51,211 nucleotides of DNA from Chromera velia (taxonomy: Eukaryota; Sar; Chromeraceae): contig JAHBMJ010000301.1 of the NCBI GenBank assembly GCA_018398765.1, positions 1-51,211 on the forward strand, in the 5' to 3' direction. The first letter of the stretch is position 1; the number at the start of each line of letters is the position of its first letter. The translations under genes were made by a program, and so were the position numbers. The notes under the pieces are model-generated. The model saw only the letters and a program-made list of their open reading frames with translations, had not been told where the DNA came from and did no database searches. Below, one piece after another: positions 25,612 to 33,976 of the stretch.

Positions 25612-25926
25612 AACTCCACAAGTCACTCGCACACACATTGAAAGAAGAGGGACCAAAACCGACCAACTAAGCGAAGAGCACAGCACACAGCCCCCGCATG
25701 AACGACCTGATCGATCGATCGACCTTCCTTCCTCTCATGGTGCAACAAGTGAAGCCTCTTCAGAAATCCAGAACAGGGAAAGAGAAAAAGAGAAGACAAG
25801 CAAGGAAGGGAAAGGGAAAGGGAAAGTCAAGGTGCTGAATCTGTAGAGGGGATCTTCTTGCACTCATTGCAAAATCGCCGATCTTTTCTGTGAATGCATA
25901 TGCCCTTCTCTCCGCACTCTTTGCAG
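25612..25926 (-). repeat. Inverted repeat arm 1, same sequence as 31378-31692
   Basis: The reverse complement of this stretch matches 31378-31692 base for base as far as I can compare by eye. It covers the last codons of both paralogous genes plus about 215 bp of 3' flank, including GATCGATCGATC and CTTTCCCTTTCCC. Similarity stops sharply after AACTCCAC at 25612. Confidence 0.85.
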
Positions 25927-27701
25927 TAGTAGCGCCTTCGCCCGTGCTCACAAAACTGCTTCCCACCGCACTCCTTACACTTGGAGCGCTGCCTGCCATG
26001 CTCGCAGATGCTCTTCCCCCCACACTCTTTGCACTGATTGCGTCTACGGCCGTGCTCGCAGATGCTCTTCCCCCCACACTCCTTGCATTGATACCGCTGT
26101 CGGCCGTGCTCGCAGATGCTCGTCCCTCCACACTCCTTGCACTTGATCCGCTCCCGGCCGTGCTCACAGATACTCTTCCCCCCACACTCCTTGCACTGAT
26201 TGCGTCTACGGCCGTGCTCGCAGATACCCTTCCCTCCACACTCCTTGCACTGAGAGCGCTGTCGGCCGTGCTCACACACAGACCCCCCCCCGCAATCTTT
26301 GCACTTGCGACGCTCCCGGCCGTGCTCACAGATACCCTTCCCTCCACATTCTTTGCACTGAGAGCGAATGCGACCGTGCTCGCAGATGCTCTTCCCCCCA
26401 CACTCCTTGCATTGAGAGCGCTGCCGACCGTGCTCACACACAGAACCCCCCCCGCAATCCTTGCACCGAGAGAGAACCCGTGCATGCAAGCAGAGAATCT
26501 TCCCATGGCGGTTCCTTTTGACCTCTCCCCCTCGGTGACCATTCTCACAAACTACCCCTTTCTCTCCAGCGTCCGGATCCCCCCGCCTGCTACACAACTC
26601 AGAAAAGAGTGGTGCGGAGTTCGAAAGAGCAACAGTCAAACGACGCTGTTTCTCTTCCCGAAACACATCCCCATCCACCCCCCACGAAGCATCTTCCCTT
26701 CTTTCACCGGCACAGCCCCCCACTTGATCGCACTCGTCAGCCTCAACCTGAGTGAGGCCACTCTCAGACCGACGACGCTTCTGATCTCGGGGAACCAATT
26801 GCGCCCTCTGCCCATCTTCTTCTTGTCGTCGACCACGAGTGCAGTCATGGGGAAGCAAATGAGGGGAGGTCGGGGGGTGACAGGAAAGAAATCTGTTGTC
26901 AGTAACGTTGGTGTCAGCAGACGGACGGTTGCAGACACCCACTGAAGGGGAGCGGTCAGGATGCACTTCATTCTCTTTCAAACACAACTCAACAGCTGAC
27001 TGAGAGGGACAAACAGAGGACCCTGACGCACTCCGTTGCTCATCGGGGCTTTCAGAGATTCGAGCGTTTACTGGTATCCCCTCTGTGCGAGGCGGACAGG
27101 CAATCTCTGACTGAGGGTCAGTGTCTCTCTGTGGATGTTCTGTCTGTCTGTTCGTAAGCCGAGGGAGCAGTGCGAGCTGCACGCTCTCAAGGACCCCCCA
27201 TTCCACCGAAATTCCAACCAGCTCCCTTTCTTGCTGCTCTCCTCCCCCCTCTACACCGACATGGATTGTGTTGTCACCCCTCTCTCCGACCGCAGACGAG
27301 TCAGAAGGAGAAGACGCACCAACGAGACGCACCACACGGAAGTCTCCACCCCTCAGCGGCTCCAGAGACACAACATTGTCGGAATTCGGAACACCAGACC
27401 CCTCCCCATCGTTCGGAACCGCAAGCAGTCGAAACTTCAATTCTGAAACACCCACTTTCCCGACCCTTCCCTCTGTCTCTGCAACAGCTGCGAACTCTGC
27501 AGAGACACCCAAAGGGGATTCTGACAGATTCACCTCCACCTCACTTGACACCCACCACGGACGCCCACACGGTGCAGGTCTCATGCACAACGCATCACCC
27601 AACTCCCACCCACCCAGCTCAGGACATTCTCCCGCCACCACAACTCGCTGATTCTCTCGCACCTCCGGGCAATGCGCAACAAAGGCGATTCCTCTCTTCA
27701 T
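25827..27701 (-). CDS. CBM20 starch-binding domain plus 12 Cys/His repeats, 624 aa
   Basis: A single intronless frame runs from ATG 27701 (MKRGIAFVAHCP) to TGA 25827. The frame is open upstream without another ATG. Residues about 4-60 fit a CBM20 domain: VVVAGECPELGGWELGDAL and a later conserved tryptophan pair (PWW). CBM20 binds starch and glycogen-like glucans. A long Ser/Pro/Arg-rich, low-complexity middle follows. From about residue 403 there are 12 tandem 18-residue units of the pattern C-x-H-x6-C-x2-C-G-G, typically CEHGRxRxxCKECGGKxI; each unit offers four metal ligands. The last unit is divergent (CIHRKDRRFCNEC) and the protein ends KKIPSTDSAP. The paralogue at 29351-31477 points the other way. 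No signal peptide is visible, so a cytosolic or nuclear site is likely. Linking starch to a metal-binding or nucleic-acid-binding array is inference. Confidence 0.85.
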   Translation of the reverse strand: MKRGIAFVAHCPEVRENQRVVVAGECPELGGWELGDALCMRPAPCGRPWWVSSEVEVNLSESPLGVSAEFAAVAETEGRVGKVGVSELKFRLLAVPNDGEGSGVPNSDNVVSLEPLRGGDFRVVRLVGASSPSDSSAVGERGDNTIHVGVEGGGEQQERELVGISVEWGVLESVQLALLPRLTNRQTEHPQRDTDPQSEIACPPRTEGIPVNARISESPDEQRSASGSSVCPSQSAVELCLKENEVHPDRSPSVGVCNRPSADTNVTDNRFLSCHPPTSPHLLPHDCTRGRRQEEDGQRAQLVPRDQKRRRSESGLTQVEADECDQVGGCAGERREDASWGVDGDVFREEKQRRLTVALSNSAPLFSELCSRRGDPDAGEKGVVCENGHRGGEVKRNRHGKILCLHARVLSRCKDCGGGSVCEHGRQRSQCKECGGKSICEHGRIRSQCKECGGKGICEHGRERRKCKDCGGGSVCEHGRQRSQCKECGGKGICEHGRRRNQCKECGGKSICEHGRERIKCKECGGTSICEHGRQRYQCKECGGKSICEHGRRRNQCKECGGKSICEHGRQRSKCKECGGKQFCEHGRRRYYCKECGEKGICIHRKDRRFCNECKKIPSTDSAP

Positions 27702-29350
27702 TTTGACAATCAACTCCAGTCGATGGACCGATCGTTGTTGATTCGCAAGGAATACAGACGAGCTCGCAGCTGCCTCTGAGCGTCGACACCCTTGAGAACC
27801 AGCTGCGCGCAATCGCAAAGAAAACAACAAGCCCGATCTTTTCTGAACACTATATACAGCTCGAAAAGTCAAACGGAGCCATCACACAATAGGATCGATG
27901 GAATGACTCAATGCCTGTTTCAGGCAAGAAAGGCAACAAACTACCTAGACAAACTACTTACCGCGCGTTTCGGCCAGCAACAGCCTGGTTGGGTTGGTTG
28001 ATACAGTGTGATCAGCAACGAAAAGACAGTCAAGTGAGCCCTGAGACGCGTCCAGAAGAGTTGAAAGTGTCACCCAACTGTGACCCAAGAAAGAGGGACT
28101 GAAGAAGTCGGTAGTGAACAAAGAAGGAACGGACAGACTCTTCAGTTGCCCGCTCCTGCAACCCACGAGATTAGAAGATCTCCTGGCCCGTCTCACGATG
28201 AAACCCGTGGACCAGCTTCACTCATCTGACGAGCAACCGCAGAGGAAGCTATAGCCAGAAAGGGCAACTGCTGTCCATCACATCAAGAAGCCCCAAATGA
28301 GTCACGGGCGACCGAAAAAGACACATCGATCAAACTGTATATCTAAGGAGCACTCACACAACAGATCCACTCAACATGACTGAACAATGAGCACTGAGCA
28401 GACCAGAACAGGAGACTTGGGATTCAAGGGGAATGGAGGGAAATGGAGGGCAAATCGATGCATGGCAAAACGACCGATACGCGCAGTGACGCATTCAGCC
28501 CTTGCGATGCCACTGCAGCATGCATGCATCGATCGCGCTGGCTGTTCGTCGCACATCATCCCACTTCAACTCATGCACTGAGAATGATCCTACTCTTCGA
28601 CGTCTTCGTACTCTTCCATATATATATATATATTTCGCTACTCAAGAGTTTTCACTGTACGTCAGTTTGACACGTTCACACAAGAGGTCAGCAATTGAGA
28701 CGTGTGCAAGTCCCCATGCATCTGACTCGGAGTTTTCAGTGTATCGGTGTCTGAATTTTGCACTCTAGTTGAAGCTCCTTTTTGTCCAGCTTCGGCCTTG
28801 ATCTGAAGGCTGGTCCCTTCAGGCTGGCTCTCGTCTTTGCTCTGCTTAAGCGAGAGAGAAATTTTGTGCCTCCGGCTTCCCACCGTCTGTTTCAGTAGTT
28901 GCAGCTGTACGTCGTGTCACCGAAGCTCTTCTTCGAGGAAGGGCAGCTGCAGTCTCAGGGTCTGTCTTTTGATCGAGAGATCGAATCTCTCCTCTCGGCG
29001 GGATTCCTCTTGTGAGACCCGGGGAGTTTGTCGATCGCTGTTTGGGGCCTTCGGCGGTCGTTTTCTCGCTGTACTGACGGGTCTTCTGTGTCTTCGATCG
29101 GCATCAGATCAACAACTCGCCGGCCGGGTCTCGGGTCGTCTTCTTGATATATAACTCCAACAGCCGGCGGTCAGTGACGGTCTCTTACAGGGCGGCTCAA
29201 TTCTTCCGAAAGTCTCAGTAGGACCCTTTGCTTTTGAAATGTATATCAATACATACGCGTTGATTGCCTGCAGGGATCTCTTGTTGGTTTCACTCTCTCG
29301 TTGCCGCTTCTGCTCCTTCGATTGATCGATCGATCGATTGATTGTTCGTG
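27702..29350. promoter_or_regulatory. Divergent intergenic region between the CBM20 twins
   Basis: About 1.65 kb separates the two start codons. TATA-like words occur on both sides: CTGTATATAGTG (minus sense) near 27855, ATATATATATATAT near 28619-28632, and TTGATATATAAC at 29142-29153. GCATGCATGCATCGATCG lies near 28518, and the tract before the second ATG contains GATCGATCGATCGATTGATTG. The region may carry 5' UTRs and even 5' introns; none could be proven. Confidence 0.4.
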
Positions 29351-31477
29351 ATGGAGGCGGAGACGGGTGGTGGTGTGCTTTTTGCGTGCTCTGGTGTGGA
29401 GCCTCGGGAGGGGCAGACACTGGTGGTGGTCGGGAGCAGCTCTGAGCTCGGAGGGTGGGATGCGAGTCGCGGTATCACCCTCCATCGAGTGAAGAACCCT
29501 GCCTTCCCAGGAGTGTGGATGTCGTTTCCGATGCATCACAGCGCGTGCTCTCAAGTGCAGTTTCAGTTTGCCCTTGTTGGACCGCATACCGATACTGTCG
29601 CATTGCATTCGTCAGTGTGGAGTGGTGCGACGTTGGTAGACGGCGGGTCTCTGATAGACGGTGGGTGTGAGAACTCTTCCGCAGTCACTTCAGCCACCTC
29701 AGCAGCAGCCCTCACCAACGGTGGAGGTCGTGATTGTTGTGGGTGCGTGTGTGAGCCTTTGGGGTGTGGGCTGCGGAAAGTGGAGGTTGTCGATGGTGGG
29801 TTTGTGTTGTTTGGTGGACGTTGGGGAAATGGGGAGACACAGGTGACTCCGTTGGCATTGAAGGACATGGTGTTAGCAAAACAGCAACTTGAACAGGACA
29901 CGCTCCCCTCTGTCACCTCTAAGTCTCACATTGAGAGGGAGAGGGAGGGCGGCGAACCGAGGGGAGGGGGGAGCTTTGGGGGTCCGCCAGAGGGTGATAT
30001 GATGCTTAGTGACGTCGCTGCAGAGAGCGGGAGTGCCTCGGTTTCTGTTGCCGCACCGCCTACAGCCCCCTCACCTGCCTCAGAGAGAGCTTGTGGTCAA
30101 TGGAAGGGAAAGGGGTGTGGGATGGCTCAGCATGTACAGTCTGAAGCTGAGTTTCCCGCCCGCAGAGGCAGAGCATCTGTAGAGGAGGGTACGGAGAATG
30201 CAGATACTCTGATGGCGTCTGCTGACTGCTCTGGTGAATGTGGTGTGTCTGTTTCCGTGGGTCATCCTGAGACCTCTGTGCCTATGTGTGTTCAGAGGCG
30301 GGGGGAAGGGGGGAAAGGGATGAGAAGAGGGTATGAATGGTGTAATGAGGCACTTCGATTCGCACCTGCAGCTCTGAGGCATGGGTGGGGGGTTGGGGGC
30401 GAAGAGGGGGGGGTTCTGTTGGGAGGGAAGACTGCAGAGAGCGTGAATGGTTTGGTGGGTGTACGTAACTCTATCTCTCCTAGAGATCTCGTCGGAGTGA
30501 GCGTGTCTTCAGTGTGTGAGGGGTCGAAGCGCCGCCGTCTCTCTTCTCTTTCCGCTACCGTCTCTGTCTCCGAATCCAACAGAGAAAGGGGGGAGGGGAT
30601 CCAAGAGGGGTTGAGTAGAGACAGAGACTTTTCTGCGCGGTCCTTTGAATCAGTCCCGCAGCACTACACTCTCTCCTCCGTCAATGACAGCGTCACTCCA
30701 CACTGCGAGCAGTATGACGCGACTGGTCGAGAGGTGAAGAGAGAAGCGCAAGGGGGAGTCTGTGCGAGGGAAGCAGCGGGAGGAGGGGGAGAGCAGGAAA
30801 CGGACGTGCATCTCCAGAGAGGGGACCTCTGTCTCCTCGGCTGTGCTCGCACTCACTGCAAGGACCGCGCGTGTAGCGACGGTAGCAGTGGAAGCATGGG
30901 AGTGGGGAGGAGAGGGGGGAATACGAGAGAGTACACAGGAGAAGTCAAGAGGGACAGGCACGGACGGATCCTCTGTTTGCATGGACGGGTTCGCACCACG
31001 TGCAAGGAGTGCGGGGGTGGGTCTGTGTGCAAGCACGGCCGACAGCGCTCTCAGTGCAAAGAGTGCGGGGGGAAGGGGTATTGCGAGCACGGCCGCCTGC
31101 GCTACTACTGCAAGGAGTGCGGAGGGAAGGGTATCTGTGAACACGGGCGAAAACGCTCTCAGTGCAAAGAGTGTGGGGGGAAGGCGTTTTGCAAGCACGG
31201 CCGAGAGCGGAACAAATGCAGGGATTGCGGAGGGAAGAGCATCTGCGAGCACGGCCGCGAGCGGAACAAGTGCAAGGAGTGTGGGGGGAAGAGCATCTGC
31301 GAGCACGGCAGGCAGCGCTCTCAATGCAAGGAGTGCGGGGGGAAGAGCATTTGCGAGCACGGCCGCCTGCGCTACTTCTGCAAAGAGTGCGGAGAGAAGG
31401 GCATATGCATTCACAGAAAAGATCGGCGATTTTGCAATGAGTGCAAGAAGATCCCCTCTACAGATTCAGCACCTTGA
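29351..31477 (+). CDS. CBM20 starch-binding domain plus 9 Cys/His repeats, 708 aa
   Basis: An intronless frame runs from ATG 29351 (MEAETGGGVLFACSG) to TGA 31475. Residues about 8-75 form a CBM20 domain: GQTLVVVGSSSELGGWDASRG, a tryptophan in GVWMSF, then a VQFQFALV strand. The middle is long, Gly/Ser/Glu-rich and unlike the twin, though both carry EVKRxRHGxILCLH just before the array. From about residue 541 there are nine C-x-H-x6-C-x2-C units of 18 residues. The C-terminal 33 residues or so are the same as in the twin. Family knowledge supports glucan binding for CBM20. I know such Cys/His repeats only from uncharacterised algal-type proteins (memory, unverified). A role in starch sensing, glucan phosphorylation control or scaffold assembly is speculation. 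Confidence 0.85.
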   Translation: MEAETGGGVLFACSGVEPREGQTLVVVGSSSELGGWDASRGITLHRVKNPAFPGVWMSFPMHHSACSQVQFQFALVGPHTDTVALHSSVWSGATLVDGGSLIDGGCENSSAVTSATSAAALTNGGGRDCCGCVCEPLGCGLRKVEVVDGGFVLFGGRWGNGETQVTPLALKDMVLAKQQLEQDTLPSVTSKSHIEREREGGEPRGGGSFGGPPEGDMMLSDVAAESGSASVSVAAPPTAPSPASERACGQWKGKGCGMAQHVQSEAEFPARRGRASVEEGTENADTLMASADCSGECGVSVSVGHPETSVPMCVQRRGEGGKGMRRGYEWCNEALRFAPAALRHGWGVGGEEGGVLLGGKTAESVNGLVGVRNSISPRDLVGVSVSSVCEGSKRRRLSSLSATVSVSESNRERGEGIQEGLSRDRDFSARSFESVPQHYTLSSVNDSVTPHCEQYDATGREVKREAQGGVCAREAAGGGGEQETDVHLQRGDLCLLGCARTHCKDRACSDGSSGSMGVGRRGGNTREYTGEVKRDRHGRILCLHGRVRTTCKECGGGSVCKHGRQRSQCKECGGKGYCEHGRLRYYCKECGGKGICEHGRKRSQCKECGGKAFCKHGRERNKCRDCGGKSICEHGRERNKCKECGGKSICEHGRQRSQCKECGGKSICEHGRLRYFCKECGEKGICIHRKDRRFCNECKKIPSTDSAP

Positions 31478-31692
31478 CTTTCCCTTTCCCTTTCCCTTCC
31501 TTGCTTGTCTTCTCTTTTTCTCTTTCCCTGTTCTGGATTTCTGAAGAGGCTTCACTTGTTGCACCATGAGAGGAAGGAAGGTCGATCGATCGATCAGGTC
31601 GTTCATGCGGGGGCTGTGTGCTGTGCTCTTCGCTTAGTTGGTCGGTTTTGGTCCCTCTTCTTTCAATGTGTGTGCGAGTGACTTGTGGAGTT
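31378..31692 (+). repeat. Inverted repeat arm 2, same sequence as 25612-25926
   Basis: This is the partner of the arm at 25612-25926. It includes the last repeat-array codons, the stop codon and about 215 bp beyond it. The flanks differ at once after GTGGAGTT (31692). Confidence 0.85.
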
Positions 31693-32078
31693 GGGGGCAG
31701 TTAAATAGACAGACTCTCAGTGAGAGAGCGCTGCTTATCCTCTTCCCTCCCCATCACCCCCCCCTCTTTTCCTGCACAGTAAATGTAAATCTATTGACAG
31801 ATTCTCCCTCCGGCCATTGATGCTTTCTCGCCCTTCTCTTTCAACTGCTGTTCACCCGTCTCTTTGATGTTTTGGTTGTCTGGTCATGTCTGTTCGTTGC
31901 CTGTTCTTGTGCCCGTGAGGGTGCACACTTGGTGTCTCTCTCGGTGTGCTTTTGTGTTGTATGTTTGTATGCATGCGTTTGTGTGAGTGTGCGTCTGCAT
32001 GTGGACTTTTTTATTTATGTGTATGTGCATGCGTGTATATTTGCATCAGTGGACCTCTGGGCAAAGGGGAGGGGGGGG
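31693..32078. other. Intergenic, GT-rich
   Basis: No gene is seen. The sequence is rich in GTGT, TGCATGCG and pyrimidine runs, and leads into a poly-G tract before the gap. Confidence 0.3.
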
Positions 32079-32089
32079 NNNNNNNNNNN
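32079..32089. other. Assembly gap (11 N) inside poly-G
   Basis: Eleven undetermined bases are flanked by eight G on the left and 17 G on the right. The true length of the G tract is unknown. Any reading frame across it is artificial. Confidence 0.99.
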
Positions 32090-32104
32090 GGGGGGGGGGG
32101 GGGG

Positions 32105-33070
32105 GGCAAATGCAAACGATGCGTTGCATGAGCAATTAGGAAGAGGAAGAGAGTGTTGGACTCCTTTTTTCTTCCCCTCTATCCAAGTTGCTAACTTCGC
32201 TTTCCTTTTTCTTTCTCAAATTCCTTCTTTGGAGGTCTTCAAGTTTATCCATCCATCTGTTCGCTCATTTCACGTTTCTCGTCGCTTTTCCCCCCCTTTC
32301 CACTTTACCACTTCCACGCGTAAAAGCAGAAGGAGAGGAAAAGGAGGGAAACAACTTATCGTCCTTCTGGTTCGAAGAAAAAGTTCATCCCTCCATGCAT
32401 CTCTTCACCCCACCATCGATCTTGCCTCCCTCTTTTCGTTTCATTGAAAAGCAGAAGAGGCATAACATTCAAGCAGAAGAGGAATGGGCAAGAGACAGAG
32501 GCGATGCTCAGGTCCTGCATCCTACCTTCACCTCCATGCATTCCATTCTTTTCGGTGTCTTTCATAAGAGAGGAAGACATGCGAAACACGGACCGCTTGA
32601 CTGTGTGTGTCGCCTCCGTCTTGCCCCCCCCCCCTTCCTGTCTGCGGGCGTACAGGAGAGGCAAAGCGTATGCGGGCAGCCGGTGCGTTTTTTCTCATTC
32701 TGTCAGCATGGCTGTCTGTCTGTCTGTCAGTTGTTACGTTTCTGAATCTGTCCGTTCTTTGGCGCCACTCTTTTTTTCGGTGTCTTCCTTTCCACCCGCC
32801 CCCTTGTTCTTCTTGTTCTTTCTTTCCTTTCCTTTCCTTTATCACCCATCTACGCATAACCACAGACCCGGTCAAGGAACGGAGCGCCTTCATACTGCTT
32901 TCTAACTCATCATAAATGCGTCTATGCGTCTCTGTACGTACGTGTCTACCTGCATGTAAGCTTGCGGCTGAAATATAAGAGAAAACTTCAGCTGTGCATC
33001 GATTTGCATGTTGTTCGTTCCCAACGGGTATATATTGCAATGAATGAAAAACAACAAATTGAATATGGTT
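32105..33070 (+). repeat. Dispersed repeat, copy 2 (about 0.95 kb)
   Basis: This aligns with 12090-12980 in the same orientation. It begins at GCAAACGATG and ends near TGAATGAAAAACAACAAATTG. Similarity is clearest at 32260-32420 and 32870-33065. As in copy 1, an AT-rich island follows, and the word GTTAAAGCCGGTGAGC lies beyond (33229). Confidence 0.7.
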
Positions 33071-33274
33071 TGATTCAGGTTGCATTCTTTTGGCCACACA
33101 ATTAAGGAAGTACAAAAAAATACTATAGTTCTCCTACGCTAGCAATGCAAATTGTGTGTGGCCCGGCAGTGTAAGTCCGATCATAATGCCATAATAATGG
33201 TATATAAATGAATGAATTTAATTAGCCAGTTAAAGCCGGTGAGCATACCCCTTAGCGGCTTCTGCCTTGCATGC

Positions 33275-33458
33275 AAGGACCTAGGAATTTAGACAGGAAT
33301 TTAAAAGAATTTAGAGGAATTTTTCTAAATTCCTAAACTGTAGAAGTCACTGGCAATTTCTCATTCATGAGAAATTGACTTCCAAAATTTGCTAAATTCT
33401 ACTAAATTCCTGTTTTTATTTTCCTAGTAGCTAAATTCCTTTAAATTCCTATGTCCTT
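33275..33458. mobile_element. 184-bp near-palindromic foldback element
   Basis: The ends AAGGACCTAGGAATTTA and TAAATTCCTATGTCCTT are inverted copies with one mismatch. The middle is a perfect stem, CAATTTCTCA and TGAGAAATTG with a TTCA loop (33354-33377), extended by GAAGT/ACTTC. Several AGGAATTTAG words and their complements lie between. It has no coding capacity. It resembles a MITE; a transposase source is not in the window. Confidence 0.6.
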
Positions 33459-33882
33459 AATTGCAGGGTGCATTTCCAACTGCGCGGCATAACATGCAAG
33501 TTGCCAAGTTCTATTCACATTATATGATGTTTAAATCATATTTTTGATTCATAGATTAGCTAGGTGGGATCTGTAAAGTTTTAAAGCCTGAGTGAAATTA
33601 TTACTGAAATAAAGTTTAAAGTCCGGTTTGAGTGATGGTTGTTTGAGTCCTAGTAAGTCCTAGTTTGAGTCTGTCGACGTACTCTAAAATATTACTTCTT
33701 CCAACGCACTTTTAAATTTTTTGCTCATCTTTCGGGTTTTCCCCTTTTCGGTCGTTCAGAGCTTTAACTGCTTTGAATGACCAACCTGACCTTTGATCAG
33801 GCGGCGTATACCAGTTGAATTCTAAGAGATATCGAACACTTTTCCATCCGACTTTCCGTTCTTCGTTATGAAAAACGGAGGG

Positions 33883-33976
33883 TAGACGCCGCGCATATAG
33901 AAAAAAAAAAGAAAAAAAAAAAGTTGGGAAAGCCTTCCCAACTTTTTTTTTTTTTTTTTCTATGTGCGGCGCCTAG
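33883..33976. repeat. Long A/T-armed hairpin
   Basis: The left arm reads TAGACGCCGCGCATATAG then A-rich; the right arm is T-rich then CTATGTGCGGCGCCTA. The core AGTTGGGAA-AGCC-TTCCCAACT pairs perfectly (33922-33943). The arms are imperfect inverted copies with extra A and G insertions. It could extrude a cruciform or be a small foldback element. Confidence 0.65.

Noticed and set aside
25760-26945. Long plus-strand frames (263 and 351 residues) across the Cys/His repeat array of the first twin gene
   Set aside because: They are antisense to the array. The repeated 54-bp unit lacks stops in these frames, giving Ala/Leu/Thr-rich artefacts. The same happens on the minus strand at 30650-31414 in the other twin.
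30762-31544. Second plus-strand frame of 260 residues over the second twin's array
   Set aside because: It is a +1 frame shadow of the repeated unit (Ala/Ser/Gly-rich) and ends in the shared 3' flank; the CBM20-linked frame explains the DNA better.
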